A stretch of 64,000 nucleotides of DNA from Rahnella aceris (GCF_011684115.1 NZ_JAADJV010000008.1:1-64000), one strand, 5' to 3'. Counted from the first letter of the stretch, positions 20,887 to 33,200 are shown. Numbers and translations: made by a program. Notes: generated by a model from the sequence alone, not told the origin.

Positions 20887-23322
20887 TTACAGAAGTTGCG
20901 TCAGACGATTAAGATCAGATTGCAACGCACCTGCGGTCACGTCACGCCCTGCACCCGGCCCGCGGATCACCAGCGGATTATCACGATACCAGCGACTTTC
21001 GATAGCGAACACGTTATCGCACGGCAGTAATGCGGCCAGAGGATGGTCGTCACGCACCGCTTCAACACCCACACGGGCTTTGCCATTGGCATCGAAACGG
21101 GCCACGTAGCGCAGCACCAGGCCCATTTCACGGGCGGCTTCCAGACGTTGCAGCATTTGCTGGTTCAGCGCCTCACCGTCTTCAAAAAACTGATCTACGG
21201 AACCGTTCGCGCAACTTTCCGGCACCAGAGATTCCACGCGAACCTGCGTCGGTTCGATGTCATAACCCGCTTCGCGCGCCAGGATCACCAGCTTGCGCAT
21301 GACGTCCTGACCGGATAAATCATCGCGCGGATCCGGCTCAGTCAGCCCCTGCTGCCAGGCTAAATCCACCAGTTCGGTGAACGGCAGCGTGCCGTCAAAT
21401 TGCAGGAACAGCCAGGACAATGTTCCCGAGAAAATGCCGCTGATGGCCAGAATGCTGTCGCCGCTTTCGCGTAAATCACGCACCGTATGGTTAACCGGCA
21501 AACCAGCGCCGACAGTGGCGTTATACAACCAGTGGCTGCCGGTTTTTGAAAACGCGTCGCGGATCTGACGGTATTTATTCGTGTCCGACGCGCCTGCCTG
21601 TTTGTTGGCACTGATGACATGGAAACCGTAGCTGGCGAAATCCAGATACTGATCGGCCAGTTCAGCGCTGGCGGTGACATCCAGAACCACTAAATCGTCA
21701 TAAGGATGCGCGCGCATCCACAGGAACAGCGATTCTTCGTCATGCGCCTGCGATTCATCATCAAAGAAGGCCAGCGCACGGCTGGCGTCCAGCCCTTCAT
21801 AATTGAGCAGACTGCGCTTGCTGTCGACCACACCGGCCAGCACAAACTCGAAACCGCTGCGGGCAGAAATATTCTTTTGTTCACGGGCGAACAGTTCCAG
21901 CCAGCGTGAACCGATATTGCCTTTACCAAACAGCATCAGACCGATTTGCTTTTCAGCACGGAACAACGTTTTGTGCAGCCCCTGAATCAGGTGCGCGGTC
22001 GGGCCGATACGCAGTACAGCCACCAGACTGATACCGTCTTCGGCCTGCCAGATAAACTCCACTGGCTGATCTTTCATTTCCTGATAAAAACGGTGGCTGT
22101 GCAGCGGATTCTTGCACACGCCCGCCCCGACCAGCGCCACCAGCGCCAGCCCTTCACGCAGGGTCAGACGCGCCGGAAGGGCTGCCTCTTCGAGAACCTG
22201 CAACGCGCTACCCGCCACTTCAGAGGTGTAGCAAAGTTGCAGCAGATTACGGTCAGGATGAATGCCGGTACACAGCGGTTTGATCTGCGCACGTTTAAGC
22301 AGCAGCTCAACATCTTTTTGTGCCAGACCAAAATCGTGGCCGGAAGGAATGACCATTTCGATCAGACAAATATCATCATGGCTGGTGACAATTTTCGCGC
22401 CGGTACCGGAAGCCAGCACGCGTTCAATACGCGTTGAGCCCTGCTCCGGCTGGTAACTGCAACGCAGTTGCAAATCAATATCGCTGCCGGAAACCGGCTG
22501 AAGGGTACGGGTGTGCAGAACCGGTGCCGCCAGACGCGCAAGTTCACTGGCTTCATCGAGACGCAATAACGGCAGCAGGCAGGCATCTTTCACTTTGCGC
22601 GGGTCGGCGCTGTAGACACCGGCCACATCACTCCAGATGGTCACACGGCTGGCATTAGCCAGTGCGCCAATCTGGGTGGCGGAATAGTCACTGCCGTTAC
22701 GGCCAAGCAGTACGGTTTCACCCGCGTCACTGCGGGCGATAAAGCCGGTCACCACCAGATATTGCTGAGGATGCTGCGCGAGAAGTTGTTGCAGCAGCGG
22801 ATACGAACGGCCTTCATCAACCTGAGGTTGCGCAGCGCGTTCAGCCCGCAGGAATTCACGGGCATCCAGCCAGGCGGCCGGTAATTCCAGCTTACACAGC
22901 ACTGCAGACATCAGGCGTGCAGACCAGACTTCGCCGTGCCCGACGACTTCAGCATAAATTGCATCGGTCATTTTGCCGTCAAGCAAAACAGCCAGACGTT
23001 CGAGATCATGAATAAAAGAAGCAATAAGCGGTTCGGCCATTTCCGGCGGCAACAGACCAGTTATCAAATCACTCTGATAACGGCGCAAAGCCTGCTGAAC
23101 CTGATGCGCAGAAATTCTGTCTGTCTGGCTGAGCTTCAGCCAGCTGATCAGCTGGTTGGTTGTGCTGCCAGCCGCCGACACCACCATCATGTCACCCGGC
23201 TTCGCATACTCGGCCATAATGCCAGCGACACGCAGATAACACTTCACGTCGGCCAGACTGCTACCACCAAATTTGTGCAACTGACGACTTCCCGCCGGCG
23301 CTGCAACCGCTATTGCATTCAT
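20887..23322 (-). CDS. metL: Bifunctional aspartokinase II / homoserine dehydrogenase II
   Basis: Catalyses the first step (aspartate phosphorylation) and third step (aspartate semialdehyde to homoserine) of the methionine/threonine branch. The 811-residue protein is one residue longer than E. coli MetL. The kinase domain (about 1-260) has LHKFGGSSLADV and VTGFIARSDAGETVLLGRNGSDYSA split over the usual sites. An ACT-like middle follows, and then the dehydrogenase (about 460-811) with LMFGKGNIGSRW and LYNATVGAGLPV. It is the MetL, methionine-repressed isozyme, judging by full-length identity and by its position 2 bp after metB, with which it forms an operon. Confidence 0.97.
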   Translation of the reverse strand: MNAIAVAAPAGSRQLHKFGGSSLADVKCYLRVAGIMAEYAKPGDMMVVSAAGSTTNQLISWLKLSQTDRISAHQVQQALRRYQSDLITGLLPPEMAEPLIASFIHDLERLAVLLDGKMTDAIYAEVVGHGEVWSARLMSAVLCKLELPAAWLDAREFLRAERAAQPQVDEGRSYPLLQQLLAQHPQQYLVVTGFIARSDAGETVLLGRNGSDYSATQIGALANASRVTIWSDVAGVYSADPRKVKDACLLPLLRLDEASELARLAAPVLHTRTLQPVSGSDIDLQLRCSYQPEQGSTRIERVLASGTGAKIVTSHDDICLIEMVIPSGHDFGLAQKDVELLLKRAQIKPLCTGIHPDRNLLQLCYTSEVAGSALQVLEEAALPARLTLREGLALVALVGAGVCKNPLHSHRFYQEMKDQPVEFIWQAEDGISLVAVLRIGPTAHLIQGLHKTLFRAEKQIGLMLFGKGNIGSRWLELFAREQKNISARSGFEFVLAGVVDSKRSLLNYEGLDASRALAFFDDESQAHDEESLFLWMRAHPYDDLVVLDVTASAELADQYLDFASYGFHVISANKQAGASDTNKYRQIRDAFSKTGSHWLYNATVGAGLPVNHTVRDLRESGDSILAISGIFSGTLSWLFLQFDGTLPFTELVDLAWQQGLTEPDPRDDLSGQDVMRKLVILAREAGYDIEPTQVRVESLVPESCANGSVDQFFEDGEALNQQMLQRLEAAREMGLVLRYVARFDANGKARVGVEAVRDDHPLAALLPCDNVFAIESRWYRDNPLVIRGPGAGRDVTAGALQSDLNRLTQLL

Positions 23323-23324
23323 AC

Positions 23325-24485
23325 TTACCTCGTTGCCACTGACTGGAATGCATTTTCCAGATCAGCAATCAAATCTTCGCTGTCTTCAAGACCTACAGAA
23401 ATACGGAGCAAGCTGTCAGAAATCCCGGCGGCTTTGCGCGCTTCCGGCGCCATGCCAGCATGTGTCATGGTCGCGGTATGAGAAATCAGGCTTTCGACGC
23501 CTCCCAGTGATTCTGCGAGGGTAAATAACTTCAATTCTTTCAGGAAATGGCGCAACTGAGCTTCATCTCCGTTAAATTCAAAACTGATCATGGCACCAAA
23601 GCCACGTTGCTGGCGGCAGGCAATTTCATGTCCCTGGTTTTCCGGCAGCGACGGATGATACAGCTTTTTGACCTGCAATTGTTTTTGTAAATAAGCAACA
23701 ATTGCCAGTGCATTTTCCTGTTGCTGTTTCACGCGAACCGTTAACGTGCGCAAACCGCGCAATAACAGATAGCTGTCAAAGGCCGCAGCGGTAACGCCAA
23801 TGTTGTTCGCCCACCAGGCGAGTTCTGTCGCATGTTCTGCGGTCTTAGATATTACCGTACCGGCGACCACATCAGAATGCCCGTTCAGATATTTAGTACA
23901 TGAATGGACGACTAAATCCGCACCAAGCTGCAATGGATTTTGCAACGCCGGACTCAGGAAGGTGTTGTCCACCACTGTCAGGGCACCGGCGGCGCGGGAC
24001 GCGTCGCAAATCGCCTGAATATCCACCACACGCAGCAAAGGATTGCTCGGCGTTTCAATCAGCACCAGCTTCGGTTTTTCTTTCAGCGCATCGGCCAGCG
24101 CCTGTGGATCACCCTGATCCACAAACAGCACGCGATACGCGCCACGTTTGCTCAGGCTGTCGAACAAACGGTAACTGCCGCCGTAGCAGTCGTGCGGCGC
24201 AACCAGTAAATCGCCAGGTTTCAGAAAGACCGTACACACCAGATGAATGGCTGACATACCGCTGCTGGTCAGAACCGCACCGGCGCCGCCTTCCAGATCA
24301 GCCAGCGCACGCTGGACAACATCCCGTGACGGATTGCCGCGACGTGAATAGTCATGGGCTCTTGGCTGGTTGAAATCTTCAAAGTTATAGGTACTGGAAA
24401 GGTAGATTGGCGGAACTACACAACCATATTGCTGATCATTGTTCAGGCCACTGCCCACGGCAATGGTGGCTTGCTTGTGCGTCAT
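23325..24485 (-). CDS. metB: Cystathionine gamma-synthase
   Basis: PLP enzyme joining O-succinylhomoserine and cysteine into cystathionine. The 386-residue protein equals E. coli MetB. It shows HDYSRRGNPSRDVVQ (cofactor phosphate region from the neighbouring subunit), SSGMSAIHLV, VDNTFLSPALQNPLQLGADLVVHS, and the PLP lysine in HSCTKYLNGHSD (about residue 198). Cystathionine beta-lyase MetC has a similar fold, but the close MetB match and the metJ-metBL context settle it. It is divergent from metJ; five or so met boxes lie just upstream. Confidence 0.97.
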   Translation of the reverse strand: MTHKQATIAVGSGLNNDQQYGCVVPPIYLSSTYNFEDFNQPRAHDYSRRGNPSRDVVQRALADLEGGAGAVLTSSGMSAIHLVCTVFLKPGDLLVAPHDCYGGSYRLFDSLSKRGAYRVLFVDQGDPQALADALKEKPKLVLIETPSNPLLRVVDIQAICDASRAAGALTVVDNTFLSPALQNPLQLGADLVVHSCTKYLNGHSDVVAGTVISKTAEHATELAWWANNIGVTAAAFDSYLLLRGLRTLTVRVKQQQENALAIVAYLQKQLQVKKLYHPSLPENQGHEIACRQQRGFGAMISFEFNGDEAQLRHFLKELKLFTLAESLGGVESLISHTATMTHAGMAPEARKAAGISDSLLRISVGLEDSEDLIADLENAFQSVATR

Positions 24486-24815
24486 AATCGTTTCTTCCTG
24501 ACGAATTGCGAAGGATGAGGATATAAAGAGTAACGTCCGGATTTATAGACGTCAATACATCTGGACATCTAAACTTCTTTGCGTATAGATTGAGCAACAG
24601 CGCAATACCCGCTAAAATTATGGCGTTAATGAAGATGTCAGGCAGATCTGTCGTGCCGGGAGACGTAAGCTCAAGGTAACAAAATGAACAGTGCCGCAGG
24701 GAAAAACGTGAAATGTCCCTGTTAAATTCCGACATTTACTTAGTGAGAACAGTGAAAATCGGGCATAATCACGCGGTTTTCAGAATTTTATTTTTTGATA
24801 AATTTAAGGTGTCCC
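24486..24815. promoter_or_regulatory. metB-metJ divergent control region with met boxes
   Basis: Contiguous 8-bp units AGACGTCA, ATACATCT, GGACATCT and AAACTTCT occupy 24547-24578, and weaker units TTGCGTAT and AGATTGAG follow to 24594. They match the AGACGTCT met box in register, about 62 bp before metB, and should mediate MetJ-SAM repression of metBL and of metJ itself. The remainder of the 330-bp gap must hold both promoters; I see no small gene in it. Confidence 0.82.
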
Positions 24816-25133
24816 ATGGCTGAGTGGAACGGCGAATATGTCAGCCCTTACGCTGAACACGGTAAGAAAAGCGAACAAGTTAAGAAAATCACGGTATCCA
24901 TTCCGCTGAAAGTCCTCAAAATTCTCACCGATGAACGCACCCGTCGCCAGGTAAACAACCTGCGTCACGCGACCAACAGTGAATTATTGTGTGAGGCTTT
25001 TCTGCACGCCTTCACCGGTCAGCCTTTGCCGAATGACGAAGACCTGCGTAAAGAACGCAGTGACGAAATACCGGAAGCGGCGAAGATCCTGATGCGTGAA
25101 CTGGGTGTGGATCCTGATACCTGGGAATACTGA
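24816..25133 (+). CDS. metJ: Methionine repressor
   Basis: Ribbon-helix-helix repressor of the met regulon with SAM as corepressor. The 105-residue protein matches E. coli MetJ in length. The DNA-binding beta strand is [13 protein letters not shown] (about residues 22-34), and the conserved helices [32 protein letters not shown] follow. The ATG at 24816 has AAGGTG upstream; the frame is open seven codons earlier without an RBS. Divergent from metBL, with the operator array between them, so it should be autorepressed. Confidence 0.97.
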   Translation: MAEWNGEYVSPYAEHGKKSEQVKKITVSIPLKVLKILTDERTRRQVNNLRHATNSELLCEAFLHAFTGQPLPNDEDLRKERSDEIPEAAKILMRELGVDPDTWEY

Positions 25134-25260
25134 TCGCAACATCGCAAAGATGTGCTGAAAGACCGTGCGGCTCCCGTCGCGCGTTTTTTCAGTATCTGCG
25201 CGAAGAAAGAGAGTGCGGGAACGGGCATTTTATCTGGCGGGACGTCAAACGACAGGTAAC

Positions 25261-25287
25261 AAAAAAGGCGCCAAAGGCGCCTTTTTT
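25261..25287. terminator. Bidirectional terminator between metJ and rpmE
   Basis: GGCGCC, AAA, GGCGCC flanked by six A on the left and seven T on the right forms a symmetric terminator serving both convergent genes. Confidence 0.92.
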
Positions 25288-25303
25288 TGCTCTCAAGCGA
25301 AGC

Positions 25304-25516
25304 TTATTTGCTGCCTGGAACGCTGAAACGCTTGTTGAAGCGGTCAACGCGGCCACCGGTAGCCACTTCACGTTGCTTACCAGTGTAGAACGGGTGGCAT
25401 TCGCCACAAACGTCCAGGTTCAGATCGTGACCCACAGTTGAGTGAGTTTTGATAACGTTACCGCATGAGCAAGTTGCAGTAACTTCTACATATTTAGGGT
25501 GAATACCTTGTTTCAT
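25304..25516 (-). CDS. rpmE: 50S ribosomal protein L31 (zinc-binding form)
   Basis: A 70-residue ribosomal protein that bridges the large and small subunits. It keeps the zinc-binding cysteines, CSC at residues 16-18 and CGEC at 37-40, so it is the C+ paralogue rather than the zinc-free YkgM/RpmE2 type made in zinc starvation. [11 protein letters not shown] and [24 protein letters not shown] are typical. It stands divergent from priA, as in E. coli. Confidence 0.98.
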   Translation of the reverse strand: MKQGIHPKYVEVTATCSCGNVIKTHSTVGHDLNLDVCGECHPFYTGKQREVATGGRVDRFNKRFSVPGSK

Positions 25517-25705
25517 GGAAAACCTCTTCTTAAGGCCGCGTCGCTATCCAACCCTGTTCTGTCAGACACCACGCGTAGTGGATGATAGGCTTTGAGTACG
25601 AAATGCACCAAAGGCGGCGAATCATACAGAATCTCTGACAACCGCGCAATCATGTTCATGCATTTCGAAGGACACAGTGTACACTATCTCGTCATTTTTT
25701 TATAG

Positions 25706-27913
<2,208 letters not shown>

Positions 27914-28028
27914 TTCCAAAAGCGAATTTGCGTGAATAGTCAGGTTTTTTGCGTGATGCATCGAAAAAAGCATCTGGGTCACACTTTTAATGCAAATTAG
28001 GTAACAAATCCTACTCACATTCTGTTTA

Positions 28029-28050
28029 GAATGTGATGAGCTACACATCA
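28029..28050. promoter_or_regulatory. CRP site upstream of cytR
   Basis: TGTGA, TGAGCT, ACACA (28032-28047) fits the CRP core TGTGA-N6-TCACA at nine of ten positions and sits about 70-90 bp before the cytR start. E. coli cytR is CRP-activated and autoregulated, in keeping with this. Confidence 0.7.
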
Positions 28051-28116
28051 TGCGTAGCCAGGTGAGGAATGTTGATGTTGTTGTCTCAGTTTGATGCTGT
28101 TGCAAGGAGAGAGACG

Positions 28117-29145
28117 TTGGAGCACAAGAAAGAATTACCCGCCGCAACAATGAAAGATGTGGCTGAACAGGCAGGCGTTTCAACAGCAACCGTATCCCGT
28201 GCATTAATGAATCCGGAGAAAGTCTCCGCCGCGACTCGCCAGAAAGTTGATCAGGCCGTCATGGCCGTCGGTTATTCTCCTCATGCCCTGGCCCGCAACC
28301 TGAAGCGTAATGAATCACGCACTATTTTGGTGATCGTCCCCGACATCTGCGATCCGTTTTTCGCCGATCTGATCCAGGGGATCGAGCGCACGGCCGCCGA
28401 AAGCGGTTATCTGGTGTTGATCGGTGATTGTGCTCAGCAAAATCAGCAAGAGAAAACCTTTATCAATCTGATCATTACCAAGCAAATTGACGGAATGCTG
28501 CTGCTCGGCTCTGATTTACCTTTCGATGCCAGCAAAGAAGAACAACGCAATCTGCCGCCGATGGTGATGGCGAATGAATTTGCGCCGGAACTTGAACTGC
28601 CGACGGTCCACATTGATAACCTGACGGCCGCGTTCGAAGCTGTGCATTATCTTCTCAAGCTGGGGCATCAGCGTATTGCCTGCATCGCCGGGCCAAAGCA
28701 TATGCCATTGTGCCAGTACCGTTCACAAGGTTATGTGCAGGCGCTGCGCCGCAACGGACTGAGCGTCGAGAGCAAGCTGACCATTCATGGTGATTTCAGC
28801 TATGAATCGGGGGCGCAAGCCGTCACCGAGTTGATGGCCCTGCCCGTGCCGCCGACGGCGATTTTCTGCCACAACGATGTGATGGCGATTGGTGCCATGT
28901 TCCAGGCGAAAAAAATGGGTCTGCGCATTCCGCAGGATTTGTCGGTTGTCGGTTTCGATGACATCAAGGCCAGCCAGTATACCGATCCTCCGCTGACGAC
29001 CGTTGCGCAGCCGAGATTCCAGCTTGGCCGTCAGGCCATGTTATTATTACTTGAGCAGTTACAGGGAAATCCGGTACAAAACGGTTCGCTGCTGCTTGAT
29101 AGCGAGCTGGTGGTGCGGGAAAGCACTGCGGCCCCAAAAGCGTGA
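28117..29145 (+). CDS. cytR: LacI-family repressor of nucleoside uptake and catabolism
   Basis: Cytidine-responsive repressor that acts with CRP at deo, udp, cdd, nup and similar promoters. The N-terminal LacI helix-turn-helix is ATMKDVAEQAGVSTATVSRALMNP. The periplasmic-binding-like core follows with LVIVPDICDPFFADLIQGIE and the ligand segments. I chose the TTG at 28117 because AAGGAGAG precedes it by about seven bases and the 342-residue product matches the 341 of E. coli. The ATG at 28069 would add 16 unrelated residues and has no clear RBS. A CRP site lies upstream. Confidence 0.93.
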   Translation: MEHKKELPAATMKDVAEQAGVSTATVSRALMNPEKVSAATRQKVDQAVMAVGYSPHALARNLKRNESRTILVIVPDICDPFFADLIQGIERTAAESGYLVLIGDCAQQNQQEKTFINLIITKQIDGMLLLGSDLPFDASKEEQRNLPPMVMANEFAPELELPTVHIDNLTAAFEAVHYLLKLGHQRIACIAGPKHMPLCQYRSQGYVQALRRNGLSVESKLTIHGDFSYESGAQAVTELMALPVPPTAIFCHNDVMAIGAMFQAKKMGLRIPQDLSVVGFDDIKASQYTDPPLTTVAQPRFQLGRQAMLLLLEQLQGNPVQNGSLLLDSELVVRESTAAPKA

Positions 29146-29244
29146 GTCCGATTTTATGCTGTTCAACAGTTTTAATTTCAGTAAATGTTCAGGGTTGAGT
29201 AACATGACGCACTTCTTCATTCATCACGACACAGCGAAACGATA

Positions 29245-30186
29245 GTGGCACAAAGAGACTATGTAAGCCGTGGGCGCTCAGGAGCGCGGCGGAAAAGTAC
29301 CAGCCGGAGTAAAAAACGCAGTTCCACAACGATCTCCAAAACCATGGTGGTGTTAGCCGTTGCGGTACTGGTGGTGTTTGTCGGTGGCCTCTATTTTATT
29401 GCGCACAATAAACATGAAGAAGCGACAGTGTTGCCGACGCACGCTGTCCGTCCGGGTAATGGATTGCCACCTAAGCCAGAAGAACGCTGGCGCTACATTA
29501 AAGAACTGGAAAACCGCCAGATGGGCGTCACCACGCCGACAGAACCGACGGCGGGCGGACAGGTCGAATCCAAAACACAACTGACGCCTGAACAGCGCCA
29601 GCTTCTCGAACAGATGCAGGCCGATATGCGCCAGACACCAACACAGTTGTCTGAAGTGCCGTATAACGACCCGAATCAGGCCACGCAGGCACCAGCGCAT
29701 ACTCAGCGTCAGGTTCAGCAACAGCAGCCGACGTACGCGCAGCAGCAGCCGGTAACTCAGCCGCGTCAGGTTCAGCCACAGCCAACGTATACGCCGCAAA
29801 CGCAGCCGGTACGTGCGCCTCAGGCCCAGGTGCAAACGCAACCCGTTCAGCCAAAACCGAAGCCGCAAGTGAAAGAGCCGGTGAAAGAAGCACCGAAACC
29901 GCAACAGCCAGCCACCATTACCCAGGCTGAGCCGGAAAAACCGAAAGCACAGGAAAAAACCCAGCGCTTTGTGGTTCAGTGCGGTTCGTTCAAAGGATCT
30001 GAGCAGGCGGAATCCCAGCGCGCCAAGCTGGCATTCGAAGGTTTTGAAGGCCGGATCACCACCGGCGGTGGCTGGAGTCGCGTCGTCATCGGCCCGTACA
30101 ACAGCCGTTCTGGTGCTGACAGCACACTATCGCGCCTCAAAGGCGCTGGCATCTCCGGTTGCATTCCCGTCGCAACCGGGGGTTGA
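29245..30186 (+). CDS. ftsN: Cell division protein FtsN
   Basis: Essential late divisome protein that triggers septal peptidoglycan synthesis. The 313-residue bitopic protein has a basic cytoplasmic N-terminus (MAQRDYVSRGRSGARRKSTSRSKK read as separate motifs MAQRDYV and RRKSTSRSKKR). One membrane helix follows (about 34-54), then the short essential periplasmic segment GNGLPPKPEERWRYIKELENRQ (about 72-93). Next come a long Q/P-rich linker with repeated QPVQPQ-like units and a C-terminal SPOR domain (about 237-313) that binds denuded glycan. The start is GTG, as in E. coli, with a weak RBS. The stop codon overlaps the sigma-32 promoter of hslVU. Confidence 0.96.
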   Translation: MAQRDYVSRGRSGARRKSTSRSKKRSSTTISKTMVVLAVAVLVVFVGGLYFIAHNKHEEATVLPTHAVRPGNGLPPKPEERWRYIKELENRQMGVTTPTEPTAGGQVESKTQLTPEQRQLLEQMQADMRQTPTQLSEVPYNDPNQATQAPAHTQRQVQQQQPTYAQQQPVTQPRQVQPQPTYTPQTQPVRAPQAQVQTQPVQPKPKPQVKEPVKEAPKPQQPATITQAEPEKPKAQEKTQRFVVQCGSFKGSEQAESQRAKLAFEGFEGRITTGGGWSRVVIGPYNSRSGADSTLSRLKGAGISGCIPVATGG

Positions 30187-30210
30187 AAACCCGTAATCCT
30201 TCCCCAATCT
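30183..30210 (+). promoter_or_regulatory. Sigma-32 heat-shock promoter of hslVU
   Basis: TTGAAA (30183-30188) and CCCCAATCT (30202-30210) are 13 bp apart, matching the sigma-32 consensus CTTGAAA-N11-15-CCCCATNT. The -35 includes the ftsN stop codon. hslVU is a classic heat-shock operon. Downstream in the leader, CCCGCA (30255) and TGCGGG (30265) form a stem-loop before the hslV RBS. Confidence 0.8.
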
Positions 30211-30301
30211 ATACTTTCAATATGCCCCGTAAGTTTGTGAGACACGTTCAGTGTCCCGCAAACCTGCGGGGATCTTTTCCGTCTGCAACGAGGAACCGCT
30301 C

Positions 30302-30832
30302 GTGACAACAATTGTAAGTGTACGCCGCAACGGCAAGGTCGTTATCGGTGGTGATGGCCAGGCCACATTGGGAAATACCGTCATGAAGGGCAACGTCAAA
30401 AAAGTACGTCGCCTGTATAACGACAAAGTGATCGCGGGCTTTGCTGGCGGCACGGCTGATGCCTTCACGCTGTTTGAGCTGTTCGAACGCAAACTGGAAA
30501 TGCACCAGGGTCATCTGGTGAAAGCCGCCGTTGAACTGGCAAAAGACTGGCGTACCGACCGTATGTTACGCCGTCTGGAAGCCCTTCTGGCCGTGGCCGA
30601 TGAAAACGCCTCGCTTATCATCAGCGGTAACGGTGACGTTATCCAGCCTGAAAACGATCTGATTGCCATTGGTTCCGGTGGCCCGTATGCCCAGGCTGCT
30701 GCACGCGCGTTGCTGGAAAACTCCGAGCTTGAAGCGCGCGACATCGTCGAAAAATCGCTGAGCATCGCCGGTGACATCTGCATCTACACCAACCAATTCC
30801 ACACTATCGAAGAATTGTCTTCTAAAGCGTAA
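30302..30832 (+). CDS. hslV: ATP-dependent protease peptidase subunit
   Basis: Proteasome-like threonine peptidase that forms dodecamers and degrades proteins unfolded by HslU. The 176-residue product begins [11 protein letters not shown]; removal of Met exposes the catalytic Thr, which requires initiation at the GTG at 30302 (GAGG upstream). The frame is open earlier (30251), but that form would bury the catalytic residue. [21 protein letters not shown] and [19 protein letters not shown] are diagnostic. It lies 12 bp before hslU, in one operon, transcribed from a sigma-32 promoter. Confidence 0.98.
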   Translation: MTTIVSVRRNGKVVIGGDGQATLGNTVMKGNVKKVRRLYNDKVIAGFAGGTADAFTLFELFERKLEMHQGHLVKAAVELAKDWRTDRMLRRLEALLAVADENASLIISGNGDVIQPENDLIAIGSGGPYAQAAARALLENSELEARDIVEKSLSIAGDICIYTNQFHTIEELSSKA

Positions 30833-30844
30833 GGATCGAAAATT

Positions 30845-32179
30845 ATGTCTGAGATGACCCCGCGCGAGATCGTCAGCGAGTTAGACAGTTACATCATTGG
30901 CCAGGATAAAGCGAAACGCGCCGTGGCTATTGCTTTGCGTAACCGCTGGCGCCGGATGCAGCTTGATGAAGCGCTGCGCCACGAAGTCACCCCGAAAAAT
31001 ATTCTGATGATCGGTCCGACCGGTGTCGGTAAAACCGAAATTGCCCGCCGTCTGGCGAAGCTGGCTAACGCGCCGTTCATCAAAGTAGAAGCGACTAAAT
31101 TCACGGAAGTCGGTTACGTCGGTAAAGAAGTGGATTCCATTATCCGCGACCTGACCGATTCCGCCGTAAAAATGGTGCGCCTGCAATCTATTGAGAAAAA
31201 CCGTTATCGTGCTGAAGAACTGGCCGAAGAACGTATTCTGGATGTGCTGATCCCGCCAGCGAAAAACAACTGGGGACAACCTGACGAAGCGCAGGAACCT
31301 TCTGCTGCACGCCAGAACTTCCGCAAAAAACTACGTGAAGGCCAGCTCGACGACAAAGAGATTGAAATCAGCCTGGCATCCGGCCCGATGGGCGTGGAAA
31401 TCATGTCCCCTCCGGGTATGGAAGAAATGACCAATCAGTTGCAGTCGATGTTCCAGAGCATGGGTGCTCAGAAACAGAAACCGCGCAAACTGAAAATCAA
31501 AGAAGCGCTGAAGCTGCTGATCGAAGAAGAAGCCGCGAAACTGGTGAACCCGGAAGATCTGAAAGAACAGGCAATCGAGGCCGTTGAGCAACACGGCATC
31601 GTGTTTATCGATGAGATCGACAAAATCTGTAAACGTGGCGGCCAGAGTTCAGGTCCAGACGTCTCCCGCGAAGGTGTTCAGCGTGACCTGCTGCCTCTGG
31701 TGGAAGGCTGTACGGTGTCTACCAAGCACGGCATGGTGAAAACCGATCACATTCTGTTTATCGCTTCCGGCGCATTCCAGACGGCCAGCCCGTCAGACCT
31801 GATCCCTGAGTTGCAGGGTCGTCTGCCTATTCGTGTGGAACTGCAGGCGCTGTCGACTGAAGACTTCGAACGCATACTGACCGAGCCAAGTGCTTCGCTG
31901 ACTCATCAGTACAAAGCATTGATGGCGACCGAAGGCGTAACCATTGATTTCACCGCTGACGGTATCCGCCGTATTGCGGAAGCCGCATGGCAGGTGAACG
32001 AAACCACCGAGAACATAGGTGCGCGTCGTCTGCATACCGTTCTGGAGCGTCTGATGGAAGATATCTCTTACGATGCCAGCGAAAGCAACGGTATCTCCAT
32101 AAACATTGATGCAGATTATGTTAGAAGCCACCTTGACCAGCTGGTAGCTGATGAAGATCTGAGCCGTTTTATCTTATAA
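30845..32179 (+). CDS. hslU: HslUV protease ATPase subunit
   Basis: AAA+ unfoldase of the HslUV protease; it also acts as a chaperone. The 444-residue protein has Walker A GPTGVGKT (residues 57-64), the pore motif [11 protein letters not shown] (about 88-98), an I domain with [20 protein letters not shown], Walker [12 protein letters not shown] (about 252), sensor segments with GRLPIRVEL, and the C-terminal DLSRFIL that inserts into HslV. It ends at a strong terminator before menA. Confidence 0.98.
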   Translation: MSEMTPREIVSELDSYIIGQDKAKRAVAIALRNRWRRMQLDEALRHEVTPKNILMIGPTGVGKTEIARRLAKLANAPFIKVEATKFTEVGYVGKEVDSIIRDLTDSAVKMVRLQSIEKNRYRAEELAEERILDVLIPPAKNNWGQPDEAQEPSAARQNFRKKLREGQLDDKEIEISLASGPMGVEIMSPPGMEEMTNQLQSMFQSMGAQKQKPRKLKIKEALKLLIEEEAAKLVNPEDLKEQAIEAVEQHGIVFIDEIDKICKRGGQSSGPDVSREGVQRDLLPLVEGCTVSTKHGMVKTDHILFIASGAFQTASPSDLIPELQGRLPIRVELQALSTEDFERILTEPSASLTHQYKALMATEGVTIDFTADGIRRIAEAAWQVNETTENIGARRLHTVLERLMEDISYDASESNGISINIDADYVRSHLDQLVADEDLSRFIL

Positions 32180-32207
32180 TTTGCTCATACGTTCCGAAAG
32201 TGATCTT

Positions 32208-32237
32208 CAGGGAGGCGTTTGCCTCCCTGATTTTTTT
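32208..32237 (+). terminator. Intrinsic terminator of hslVU
   Basis: CAGGGAGGC and GCCTCCCTG pair around GTTT and run into a seven-T tract, 28 bp after the hslU stop. Confidence 0.95.
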
Positions 32238-32273
32238 AGATTTCGGACTGATTCTTCACCTGAGAAATCACCT

Positions 32274-33200
32274 ATGAGCACAATCACGCCTTTCACTCCG
32301 ACAACCCCCGCCCGCGCCTGGCTCGAAAGCCTGCGCCCGAAAACCTTGCCACTGGCGTTTGCTTCTATCGTTATGGGTTCTGCCATTGCCAGCCTGCAAG
32401 GCGTTTTCCATCCGCTCATTGCACTACTGGCGCTGCTGACTGCGGGCTGTTTGCAAATTTTGTCAAATCTGGCGAATGACTATGGCGATGCCGAGAAAGG
32501 CAGTGACACGCCGGAACGCGTCGGGCCCTTACGCGGCATGCAAAAGGGCCTGATTACCGCCGGGCAGATGAAGCGCGCGATTATCCTGACCATCGCGCTG
32601 ACCCTTATCTGCGGTACTGCGCTTATTGCCGTGGCCTGTCATAAGCCTAGTGACGTGGTCGGGTTTCTGATCCTCGGCTTGCTGTCGATTGGCGCCGCCA
32701 TTACCTATACCGTCGGCACACGACCTTATGGCTACATGGGACTTGGCGATATTTCCGTGCTGATCTTCTTCGGCTGGATCAGTGTCGCAGGGACGTTTTA
32801 TTTACAGGCAGGCTATTTCGACTGGATCGTAATGCTTCCGGCGACGGCGACAGGTTTGCTGTCCACTGCGGTACTCAATATCAATAATTTGCGCGATATC
32901 GAAACCGACAGCGCCAACGGCAAGAATACCCTGGCGGTTCGCCTCGGGCCGGTTAACGCACGACGCTATCACGCCATCATTCTGACCGCCGCCGTGCTGT
33001 GTCTGGTGATTTTCTCCGCCCTGCACCTGCCTCACTGGACCGGCTGGCTGTTTATCCTGGCGATCCCAATGCTGGCAAAACATCTGATACGGGTGATGAA
33101 ATCGACAACATCCACTGAAGTCCGCCCGTTGCTGGAACATATGGTAAAAACCGCGTTGCTGACTAACGTCTTGTTTGCAGTGGGTCTGTTGCTCAATTGA
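32274..33200 (+). CDS. menA: 1,4-dihydroxy-2-naphthoate polyprenyltransferase
   Basis: Inner-membrane UbiA-family enzyme that attaches the octaprenyl chain to DHNA in menaquinone synthesis. The 308-residue protein equals E. coli MenA. The prenyl-diphosphate/Mg site NLANDYGDAEKGSDT is near residue 72, and the second Asp-rich region NINNLRDIETDSANGKNTLAVRLG is near 200. Eight or nine hydrophobic helices are visible. I set the start at the ATG at 32274; the frame continues upstream through the hslU terminator, which cannot be coding. The RBS is weak. Confidence 0.96.
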   Translation: MSTITPFTPTTPARAWLESLRPKTLPLAFASIVMGSAIASLQGVFHPLIALLALLTAGCLQILSNLANDYGDAEKGSDTPERVGPLRGMQKGLITAGQMKRAIILTIALTLICGTALIAVACHKPSDVVGFLILGLLSIGAAITYTVGTRPYGYMGLGDISVLIFFGWISVAGTFYLQAGYFDWIVMLPATATGLLSTAVLNINNLRDIETDSANGKNTLAVRLGPVNARRYHAIILTAAVLCLVIFSALHLPHWTGWLFILAIPMLAKHLIRVMKSTTSTEVRPLLEHMVKTALLTNVLFAVGLLLN

